A stretch of DNA of 64,000 bases, from assembly GCF_034067285.1 (NCBI RefSeq), contig NZ_CP139286.1, positions 992,001-1,056,000 on the forward strand. Direction: 5' to 3'. The notes below the pieces were generated by a model that saw nothing but the letters and a program-made list of their open reading frames with translations, was not told the DNA's origin and made no database searches. Of this stretch, positions 57,299 to 64,000 are shown piece after piece. Position numbers and translations under genes: made by a program. Positions within the stretch are counted from its first letter, which is position 1. Each line of letters starts with the position of its first letter. The stretch comes from Acinetobacter pittii. Lineage in GTDB: Bacteria; Pseudomonadota; Gammaproteobacteria; Pseudomonadales; Moraxellaceae.

Positions 57299-59917
57299 TT
57301 ACTTTTGTTTTAAGGTTGCAACTTCCTCTACACTTTCTTGCGGTAGATCTTCTGCAGTAAGTTCTTCATGCTTCTTAATTTTTTTCTTATTTTTCTTTTT
57401 CTTTTTTGGTTCCTCTTCAACTTCAGCACCATCTTCAATCGCTTGCCAGTACTCAAGTTGTTCCATTACGGCCGCATAAATTGAATGTTTGCTGTATTTA
57501 CCTTTTTTATCAAGTGTACCTACTGGGCGAGCCATTAAGATTTCAAGTGCCTGATCAATCGTGTCAATCGCATGAATATGGAATTGGCCGCTTCGAACAG
57601 CATCGATTACATCTTGGCGTAACATTAAATGCTGCATGTTTTGACGAGGAATAATGACACCTTGCTTACCCGTTAGCCCTTGTAATTTACAAGCATCATA
57701 GAAGCCTTCAATCTTTGCATTTACACCCCCAATTGGCTGAACTTGTCCTAACTGGTTCATTGATCCAGTAATTGCCCAAGATTGATCAATTGGTAACTGG
57801 CTAATTGCAGAAATCAATGCTGAAAGCTCAGCTACAGTTGCGCTATCACCATCGACTTGGCCGTAGCTTTGTTCAAATGCAAGCGCAGCAGAGAAGTGCA
57901 AAATTTGTTCACGACCAAAGTGAGCTTTTAAGAAGCTAGACATCAGCAACACGCCTTTGGCATGCAGTGAGCCCCCGAGCTCTACACTACGCTCAATATC
58001 AAGAATATCACCGCCACCTTGATAAACAGATGCCGTCAAACGTGAAGGTAAACCAAATTCAACATCTGCATAATGAATAACGGAGAGGGCATTGATCTGA
58101 CCTAGACGGTAACCTGAAGTCTCAATTAATTGAGTACCACGAGAAAGATCTTGCCAGTAAAGCTCTCTTAAATAGCCTAAGCGATATTGTCGGTGTTGTA
58201 GCGCTAGGTTGATATGTTGTTCAGTAACGATCTTATCATCAGCTTTAAACGCATGGTGATGTGCTTCTCGAATGAGATCACCCAAAGTAGAAGCATGCAA
58301 TGATAATGAGCTTTGATCTTCTGCTTGTCGGCTAGAATCAGTTAATAGAGCAGCCAAAGCACTACGGTCAAACGGTAATAATTTATCGGCTTGTACGTAG
58401 TCAGCAATCAACTGCATATAAGCTTGTTCATTGGTTTCGTTACGTTGCAGGGTATCGGTAAAATCTGCACGAATTTTAAAGACACTGCCAAGCTCTGGTT
58501 CTAACTCCAAAATTTCATAATAAATTTCAGGCTCAGCCATTAAAATCACTTTAATGTCGAGTGGGATTGCCGCCGGTTCAATCGAAATGCTGCCTGTTAA
58601 GGTGAGCATGTGTTCGAGTGAAGACAATCTAAGCTGTCCAGATTTAAGAGCGCGTTTTAAACCTTGCCACGCATAAGGTTGTTCTAATAACTGCTCCGCC
58701 TCCAGCATTAAAAAACCACCATTGGCTTGATGCAAAGAACCAGGACGAATTAAGGTGAAATCTGTGGTAATTGTGCCGTTATGAGTGAGCTGTTCAACAT
58801 GACCTAGCAAATTATAATGCGTTGGAAAATCTTCAAAGATAACAGGAGCGCCACTGTTTGGCTTGTTCGCTACAATTACATTGGCTTGATAACGTGCGGG
58901 TACACGATTGAACATTGAAGGAGCAAAGTCGTCTTCATCTTGTTCTAAAATTAGTTCAACATTCTCAATAATATCTTGAGCATATTGTTTTAAATAATCT
59001 TCAAGCCCTTTAACCTGACCATATTTATTTAAAATAAGGTCCATTCTTGGCATAACGACTTGTGTTGCAATATCGCGATTTAAAACAGATACTTTGTCGC
59101 GAGCATCATCTTCTAAATCACCTAAATGTAAGCCAAGACGTTCCAGCTTTTTATCCATGTAGCGGATATTGGCTGCAATTTCGGCACGTTGCTTACTATT
59201 AAGTGCATCAATTTCTGTTTGGGTGAGCTCTTGAACCTGATCATCTTTTAACTGCACAGGTACAAAGCCATGCTTTTCATTGCGAGAGATGAGTTTTAAG
59301 TCGAGCTCTTCGCCTTCTTTGGTTAACTCGACAAGCGCTTCTTGCTGCTCATCTCCAGTTTCCTGACGAATTCTTTCAATACGATTATGGTAAGTCTCGG
59401 CGCTAAAACGACGTTCGAGCTGTTTTAAAATAATTTGCCAAGCTTGATGAAGTGCTTGTTGAAACTTTGTTCCTTGACCCGCTGGAAAACGCAGCGCAAT
59501 CGGTTGACGTGCTTGTTTAAAATTATAGACATACACCCAGTCATCAGGTGTTGGCATCGTTTTGGCGTGTTGCTGTAGCAAACGTTTAATCATAGTACGT
59601 TTGCCTAAACCGGCAGTTCCTACAGCAAATATGTTATAGCCTGAATAGGGCAAAGAAATTCCTGCCTCTACAGATGCTTTAGCACGATCTTGACCTAAAA
59701 AGTTATTAAGCGGTTTGATGCGTTTGGTTGAAGCTGGAATTTTTTCAAAATCTGGAATATGTGTTAGTTGTTCGGGTTTTAAGGCTGTCTTATCTAAGGT
59801 CATTTTTATATCAGGTTGCTCAAAAGCTGAAGGAAATGCATTTACTGTGACGTTTGTGGTGTTTGTTTTAGCGAGTGATAAAGTTGAGATAGTCACTTGA
59901 TCAAGTTTTTGTGTCAC
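57299..59917 (-). CDS. Lon-related ATP-dependent protease (LonB/YcbZ-like)
   Basis: 872 residues. After an N-terminal linker, Walker A GTAGLGKRTMIKRLLQQH lies near residue 107, within an AAA module carrying VYVYNFKQARQPIALRFPAG. The central coiled part is as in other members of this Lon-like family. The C-terminal Lon protease domain has the catalytic Ser in QVDGDSATVAELSALIS and Lys in VNAKIEGFYDAC, with the expected 40-odd spacing. A Lys-rich tail (PKKKKKNKKKIKKHEE) follows, then an acidic end. The start codon is GTG with GGAT upstream. Substrates are unknown. The family lacks the canonical Lon N-domain. Confidence 0.93.
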   Translation of the reverse strand: MTQKLDQVTISTLSLAKTNTTNVTVNAFPSAFEQPDIKMTLDKTALKPEQLTHIPDFEKIPASTKRIKPLNNFLGQDRAKASVEAGISLPYSGYNIFAVGTAGLGKRTMIKRLLQQHAKTMPTPDDWVYVYNFKQARQPIALRFPAGQGTKFQQALHQAWQIILKQLERRFSAETYHNRIERIRQETGDEQQEALVELTKEGEELDLKLISRNEKHGFVPVQLKDDQVQELTQTEIDALNSKQRAEIAANIRYMDKKLERLGLHLGDLEDDARDKVSVLNRDIATQVVMPRMDLILNKYGQVKGLEDYLKQYAQDIIENVELILEQDEDDFAPSMFNRVPARYQANVIVANKPNSGAPVIFEDFPTHYNLLGHVEQLTHNGTITTDFTLIRPGSLHQANGGFLMLEAEQLLEQPYAWQGLKRALKSGQLRLSSLEHMLTLTGSISIEPAAIPLDIKVILMAEPEIYYEILELEPELGSVFKIRADFTDTLQRNETNEQAYMQLIADYVQADKLLPFDRSALAALLTDSSRQAEDQSSLSLHASTLGDLIREAHHHAFKADDKIVTEQHINLALQHRQYRLGYLRELYWQDLSRGTQLIETSGYRLGQINALSVIHYADVEFGLPSRLTASVYQGGGDILDIERSVELGGSLHAKGVLLMSSFLKAHFGREQILHFSAALAFEQSYGQVDGDSATVAELSALISAISQLPIDQSWAITGSMNQLGQVQPIGGVNAKIEGFYDACKLQGLTGKQGVIIPRQNMQHLMLRQDVIDAVRSGQFHIHAIDTIDQALEILMARPVGTLDKKGKYSKHSIYAAVMEQLEYWQAIEDGAEVEEEPKKKKKNKKKIKKHEELTAEDLPQESVEEVATLKQK

Positions 59918-60082
59918 TGTTGATATCCAGCAAAAGAAAACGAAGGTTGAAGCTTAAAGGTATACAGGTTTAGCATAAAATATCAAGCAAACTTGCCGTT
60001 TTTATCGCCAAAACAAAATTGATTGCATAAAGAATCTTGAAAGCAATTGTAAGAAGAGTTTGAATAGGCACATTTATAATTT

Positions 60083-62269
60083 ATGGAAAATAAAAAACGA
60101 ATGACCACACAAGCTTCGGGTTGGGTCTCGGCTTTTAAAGCATTTTTAGATCGCCGTGCATTAATTATGCTGTTTCTGGGTTTTTCTGCCGGAATTCCAA
60201 TTTTATTAATTTTCTCAAGCCTTTCTTTATGGCTTGGTGAGGCGGGCATTGATAAAAGTGCAGTCACTTTTTTTAGCTGGGCGGCTCTTGGTTACTCTTT
60301 TAAATTCGTATGGGCTCCTCTTATTGATGAGCTACCTGTGCCAGTCTTAACCAAGATGTTAGGCCGAAGACGAGCTTGGTTATTGATTGCACAGTGTTTG
60401 ATCGTTTTGGCTATTTGTATTATGGCTTTCTCTGATCCTGCTTTAGGTCAAAGTTATCTTGTTCAAATGGCGGTAGGTGCGGTATTACTTGGTTTCTCGG
60501 CAGCGACCCAAGATATTGTAATTGATGCTTACCGTATTGAATTAGCAGAAACAGAAATGCAAACGGTATTGGCATCTACCTATAATGCGGGTTACCGAAT
60601 TGGGATGATTGTGGCTGGAGCGGGAGCATTATTTTTAGCTGCCCACTTGGGAACGGCTAAAGGTAATTACATTTACGAAGCTTGGAAAACGACTTACCTA
60701 ACTATGGCCGCCGTGATGTTGGTGGGTATTGTAACGACTCTGCTTGTTCGTGAACCTCAGGTAAATCGTGTTTATAAAAACTATAAGAGTAGTGATTACT
60801 ACCGTTTGGTTATCGTATTTTTTATTGCCGTTATTTCATTCGTAGTGACTTATATTTATTCGGGGCAAGTTACCGAAGCAATTTCACAAGCTGGCAATAT
60901 TAAAGACAGTGCTGCATTATTTGGCTTAGAAGCACTAAGATTTTTAACAGCAACTGGGGCAGCTATTTTTGTGGGCTACCTACTCGTTAAAATCGGTGTG
61001 GTTAACCAGCAAATGGCTAAAGAGACGTGGATTGCACCAATTCTTGATTTCTTTAAACGTTATGGTGTCAAGCTTGCATTAGTGTTGTTGCTACTTATTG
61101 GTTTCTTCCGTATTTCAGATATTATTGCTGGCGTCATCTCTAATGTGTTTTACCAAGACCTAAACTTTAGTAAAGAACAAATTGCAGAAGCAGTAAAAAT
61201 CTATGGTGTGTTATTTAGTTTAGTCGGCGGTTTCTTAGGCGGACTTCTAGCACAGCGCATCAACATTATGAAGCTCATGTTTGTTGGTGCTGTTTTGGCA
61301 AGCTCTACCAATTTAATTTTTATTGGACTGGTAAAATCTGGTCAGCCTTTAGATATGGTAGACGTAAAAGTTGGTGGACATAGCTATCAAGTCAAGCCAG
61401 ATGAAGTCGGGTTATGGAAATTAGAAGTCCCAAGCTCTGCTTTTAGCGGAACAAAACAAATCGAAGTAAAAGCTGCTTATGCTGCACAAACTGATGTAGC
61501 ACCTGTCATCCGTACTCAGCCATTACTTACGGCTGAGTCAGCTAAATTACCTCTACAAATTTTACCTGTCATGGGGAATGATCAGGTTTCACTTAAAGAG
61601 GGAGAGGGAAGTGTTGTCGTCCGTGGACAATATTTTGGTCAAGCTTTAACTCCTACCCAAAAAATTATTATTAGTCTTGATGGGCAAAATTTTGATGCAA
61701 AAATGACTGATCAAAAAGGTGTTTTTAGTGCAGCCATTGATGCGAAAAAATTAGTCGCATCGACTAGTAAAGAGCTTCATGTAGCTGTAATAGAGGGTGA
61801 ACAAAAAATACTTTCTGCATCTCATCCATATGCTGTTAACCCAAATCTAAAAGCACCAAGTGAACTTGATGTGAATATTGAGCCGATATCGTATATTGAT
61901 CCGCTTTCTGGTCAAACAGTTGAAATTAGCGGTAAGGTCATTAAACCATATAGTTCTTTATGGCTTTATTTTGCCATTATTGTCGATAATTTGGCTTCTG
62001 GTTTGGCTGGTGCAGCATTTATTGCATTCCTTTCAAGTTTAACCAGTGTTTCGTTCACAGCTGTTCAATATGCAATCTTTAGTTCACTCATGACACTTAC
62101 ACCAAAACTTTTGGGTGGATATTCAGGTACCATAGTGAGTAATATTGGTTACCCAAAATTCTTTTTGATGACAACTCTTATTGGTATTCCAATCTTGATC
62201 TTAGTGGTTTGGGTTGGAAAACTGCTAAAAGATCATCAAGCACATGAATCAGAAAAGGCAGGTGAATAG
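60083..62269 (+). CDS. ampG: AmpG-like muropeptide permease with large Ig-like periplasmic insertion
   Basis: 728 residues against 491 in E. coli AmpG. The N-terminal half reads as Amp[50 protein letters not shown] and [17 protein letters not shown] are visible in pieces. Two extra spans lie near 225-245 and 280-305. Between a span near residue 405 and the span near 630 sits a hydrophilic insertion of about 200 residues with repeated [22 protein letters not shown] and [22 protein letters not shown] strands, resembling bacterial Ig-like domains. Topology places it in the periplasm (inference). Function is recycling of GlcNAc-anhydro-muropeptides. gloA starts two bases after the stop. Confidence 0.85.
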   Translation: MENKKRMTTQASGWVSAFKAFLDRRALIMLFLGFSAGIPILLIFSSLSLWLGEAGIDKSAVTFFSWAALGYSFKFVWAPLIDELPVPVLTKMLGRRRAWLLIAQCLIVLAICIMAFSDPALGQSYLVQMAVGAVLLGFSAATQDIVIDAYRIELAETEMQTVLASTYNAGYRIGMIVAGAGALFLAAHLGTAKGNYIYEAWKTTYLTMAAVMLVGIVTTLLVREPQVNRVYKNYKSSDYYRLVIVFFIAVISFVVTYIYSGQVTEAISQAGNIKDSAALFGLEALRFLTATGAAIFVGYLLVKIGVVNQQMAKETWIAPILDFFKRYGVKLALVLLLLIGFFRISDIIAGVISNVFYQDLNFSKEQIAEAVKIYGVLFSLVGGFLGGLLAQRINIMKLMFVGAVLASSTNLIFIGLVKSGQPLDMVDVKVGGHSYQVKPDEVGLWKLEVPSSAFSGTKQIEVKAAYAAQTDVAPVIRTQPLLTAESAKLPLQILPVMGNDQVSLKEGEGSVVVRGQYFGQALTPTQKIIISLDGQNFDAKMTDQKGVFSAAIDAKKLVASTSKELHVAVIEGEQKILSASHPYAVNPNLKAPSELDVNIEPISYIDPLSGQTVEISGKVIKPYSSLWLYFAIIVDNLASGLAGAAFIAFLSSLTSVSFTAVQYAIFSSLMTLTPKLLGGYSGTIVSNIGYPKFFLMTTLIGIPILILVVWVGKLLKDHQAHESEKAGE

Positions 62270-62271
62270 AC

Positions 62272-62673
62272 ATGCGAATGCTTCATACAATGTTGCGAGT
62301 AGGCAATCTAGAACAATCTTTAAAGTTCTATACCGAAGTATTAGGGATGAAGTTACTTCGTAAGCGTGATTATGAAGAAGGGCGCTTTACACTGGCATTT
62401 GTTGGCTATGGCCATGAAGAAACCAATACCGTGCTTGAGCTTACTCATAACTGGGATACATCAAGTTATGATTTAGGCAATGCTTATGGTCATATTGCCA
62501 TTGGTGTTGATGATGCTTACAAAGCGTGTGAAGAAATTAAAGCACGTGGTGGCAAAGTTGTGCGTGAAGCGGGTCCAATGAAAGGTGGTGTTACCGTGAT
62601 CGCATTTGTTGAAGATCCGGACGGCTATAAAGTCGAATTGATTCAACAAGATGCTAATGCAACAAATAACTAA
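62272..62673 (+). CDS. gloA: Lactoylglutathione lyase (glyoxalase I)
   Basis: Isomerises the hemithioacetal of methylglyoxal and glutathione. 133 residues, close to E. coli GloA (135). Metal ligands are visible as His5 (MLHTMLRVG), Glu in TVLELTHNW near 56, His in [10 protein letters not shown] near 74 and Glu in [10 protein letters not shown] near 122. It starts two bases after the ampG-like stop with AGGTGA inside that gene's end, so the two form a coupled operon. A terminator follows. Confidence 0.96.
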   Translation: MRMLHTMLRVGNLEQSLKFYTEVLGMKLLRKRDYEEGRFTLAFVGYGHEETNTVLELTHNWDTSSYDLGNAYGHIAIGVDDAYKACEEIKARGGKVVREAGPMKGGVTVIAFVEDPDGYKVELIQQDANATNN

Positions 62674-62730
62674 AAATTGACTGTGATGCTTTAAGATTTA
62701 GTTCTTAAAAGTCTAGCTTTATTTTTTTAG

Positions 62731-62785
62731 CCCAGTATGATGAAGGCTTGACCAAATGGTCAATTTATCAACTGGGTTTTTTATT
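62731..62785 (+). terminator. Terminator after gloA
   Basis: Outer arms CCCAGT / ACTGGG enclose an inner hairpin TTGACC-AAAT-GGTCAA; six T follow the outer stem. Confidence 0.78.
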
Positions 62786-62812
62786 TATCTAAAATAATCA
62801 TAGGATATGGCT

Positions 62813-63778
62813 ATGCTGAAGTTATTGGCGCTTGATCGATTTACAATTTTATTGGTTGGAATGGTACTACTCGCAACATTCTTTCCAGTCAGTGGTCAAG
62901 CTGCACAATATTTCAATACACTGACCACAGTCGCGATTGCAATTTTATTCTTTTTACATGGTGCGAAACTATCAAGAGAGGCGGTGATTGAAGGCATTTT
63001 GCATTGGAAAATGCATGTACTTGTCTTTGCATTTACTTTCTTTATTTTTCCAGTAATTGGTTTATTGGCTAAGCCAATTCTGTTACCTCTATTAGGTCAA
63101 CAGTTGTACTGGGGTTTTTTGTTTATGTGCTTTTTGCCCTCTACAGTTCAATCTTCTATTGCATTTACATCAGTGGCAAAAGGGAATGTGGCTGGAGCGG
63201 TGTGTAGTGCATCTTTTTCCAATTTGATTGGTATGTTTATTACACCAGTATTGGTGAGCTTTTTTATTTTAGGTCAAAGCCAACATGGGTTCGATCCAAC
63301 AGCTTCAATTATACAAATTACATTATTACTGTTAGTACCATTTATTTTAGGTCAATTATTACGCCCTTATATTTTCCCTTATATGGCAAAAGTTCCAAGT
63401 ATTGTTAAAGCATTCGATCAAGGTTCAATTTTGATGGTGGTGTATGGTGCATTTAGTGGGGCTGTGGTTGCAGGGCTTTGGCATCAAGTGAGCTGGAAAA
63501 CTTTACTCATTCTCACAATTGCATGTTCAGTGCTTTTAACGGTCATTATGCTATTAGCACTTTACCTACCGCGTGCTTTAGGTTTTAACCGAGCAGATCA
63601 AGTCACGGTTTTCTTTTGTAGTTCAAAAAAGACTTTGGCAAGTGGTGTTCCAATGGCGCAAATCTTATTTATTGGTCAGCCTTTAGGTATGATTGTGTTA
63701 CCTATTATGATCTTTCACCAAATCCAATTAATGGTGTGTGGGGTGATCGCAAATTACTGGGCTAAATCGAAAGATTAA
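62813..63778 (+). CDS. Bile acid:sodium symporter-like protein (YfeH type)
   Basis: A polytopic inner-membrane protein of about 321 residues with ten predicted spans. LDRFTILLVGMVLLATFFPVSG near the N-terminus and FLHGAKLSREAVIEG and CFLPSTVQSSIAFTSVAKGN are the marks of the SBF-like (YfeH) subgroup. The substrate is unknown; bile acid transport is not implied. The ATG at 62813 has AGGA seven bases upstream; the ATG at 62807 sits right on that site. Confidence 0.85.
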   Translation: MLKLLALDRFTILLVGMVLLATFFPVSGQAAQYFNTLTTVAIAILFFLHGAKLSREAVIEGILHWKMHVLVFAFTFFIFPVIGLLAKPILLPLLGQQLYWGFLFMCFLPSTVQSSIAFTSVAKGNVAGAVCSASFSNLIGMFITPVLVSFFILGQSQHGFDPTASIIQITLLLLVPFILGQLLRPYIFPYMAKVPSIVKAFDQGSILMVVYGAFSGAVVAGLWHQVSWKTLLILTIACSVLLTVIMLLALYLPRALGFNRADQVTVFFCSSKKTLASGVPMAQILFIGQPLGMIVLPIMIFHQIQLMVCGVIANYWAKSKD

Positions 63779-63802
63779 TTCGCAAAAAGAAATTATTTGA
63801 TG

Positions 63803-63808
63803 TATAAT
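63803..63808 (+). promoter_or_regulatory. Candidate -10 element of rpmE
   Basis: Perfect TATAAT preceded directly by TG. The -35 region (around 63780) is weak. Transcription from here would give a leader of about 160 bases. Confidence 0.55.
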
Positions 63809-63879
63809 GTTGCCCACTTGTTGTGCTTAGCTCTAACCCTAGAGGTTTCGGTGGGCCAAAAGAATGGTCTGTTGTGGTG

Positions 63880-63929
63880 TTGATCTGCTCATTTTGAGCC
63901 TGTCCTCAACTGAAGTTGAGAGTGATCAA
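63880..63929 (+). ncRNA. Structured leader of rpmE, predicted three-way junction
   Basis: Closing stem TTGATC (63880-63885) with GATCAA (63924-63929); first inner hairpin GCTCA-TTT-TGAGC (63887-63899); second inner hairpin CTCAACT-GA-AGTTGAG (63905-63920). All pairings are perfect. Its place in a long leader before an L31 gene fits the idea of an autoregulatory ribosomal-protein leader. L31 leaders have been described in gammaproteobacteria (from memory); I cannot confirm that this is the same motif. Confidence 0.5.
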
Positions 63930-63975
63930 TTGCGATGACAGCTTAAGCCTTTCTTCCAATTAGGAGTAATCGACG

Positions 63976-64000
63976 ATGCGCGCCGATATTCACCCAAAAT
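63976..64000 (+). CDS. rpmE: Ribosomal protein L31 (start only)
   Basis: Only eight codons are inside the window: MRADIHPK. This fits the Acinetobacter L31 start (compare MKKGIHPKY in E. coli). TAGGAG lies nine bases upstream. The rest of the gene is beyond the window's end. Confidence 0.75.

Noticed and set aside
57299..57480. Lys-rich tail of the Lon-related protease as a frameshifted extension
   Set aside because: The frame is continuous, the tail ends just before a proper terminator, and such basic tails occur in the family.

Overview
The window looks like a chromosomal segment of an Acinetobacter of the A. baumannii/calcoaceticus group. The DNA is AT-rich and gene-dense, with many genes ending in simple hairpin-plus-T terminators. 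It carries several genus hallmarks: the dat-ddc pair for 1,3-diaminopropane, a BapA-type short Bap-like protein, adjacent monomeric and dimeric isocitrate dehydrogenases, and a surE-nlpD pair with no rpoS behind it. I see no insertion sequence, prophage, CRISPR array, tRNA or rRNA. Nearly everything reads as core genome. The species call is inference from protein recognition and gene order, not from a search.

Layout. 1-4.7 kb: two NADP-isocitrate dehydrogenases flanking an RluE-type pseudouridine synthase. 4.7-9.6 kb: an MFS exporter with a divergent LysR regulator and a previously unlisted 41-residue membrane protein translationally coupled to the exporter, then the cystine carrier TcyP and a PhzF-like protein. 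9.7-15.7 kb: an M16 protease, a DUF3144 protein, an unrecognised protein, a CYTH-CHAD triphosphatase and a DUF962/Mpo1-like protein. 15.8-22.3 kb: thiE, hemL, a degenerate EntB-like protein, rluA and rapA. 22.3-26.5 kb: an AI-2E/PerM membrane protein and the desT-desC-desB type acyl desaturase system. 26.6-29 kb: a quinone-reductase-like flavoprotein with a divergent LysR gene, and a SIMPL-domain secreted protein. 29.4-32.3 kb: dat-ddc.

32.6-38 kb holds what looks like one functional module for aromatic (or branched) amino acid breakdown by the Ehrlich route: aldehyde dehydrogenase, Lrp-type regulator, ThDP-dependent 2-keto acid decarboxylase and AroP-like permease. A shared 19-bp inverted-repeat motif in front of the dehydrogenase gene and the regulator/decarboxylase intergenic region ties the module together. 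38.3-43.3 kb: the pstSCAB phosphate importer behind a Pho box, without phoU. 43.4-46.8 kb: a SohB-like peptidase without the usual membrane anchor and the Bap-like surface protein.

46.9-51.4 kb: a DUF2238 membrane protein and the conserved nudJ-mnmA-hflD-purB block. 51.5-57.3 kb: gamma carbonic anhydrase-like protein, the D,D-carboxypeptidase DacC, two tandem paralogous small secreted proteins, surE, nlpD-like lipoprotein and a LysR regulator. 57.3-64 kb: a Lon-related protease, an AmpG-like permease with a large Ig-like periplasmic insertion, gloA, a bile-acid/sodium symporter-like protein, and the structured leader and first codons of rpmE.

The most unusual items are the EntB-like double pseudo-domain protein at 17827-18531, the putative Lrp regulon motif, the coupled small membrane protein at 4733-4858, the Ig-like insertion in AmpG, the three-way-junction leader before rpmE, and an inverted repeat that could hide the ribosome binding site of the LysR gene at 56324 in read-through transcripts.
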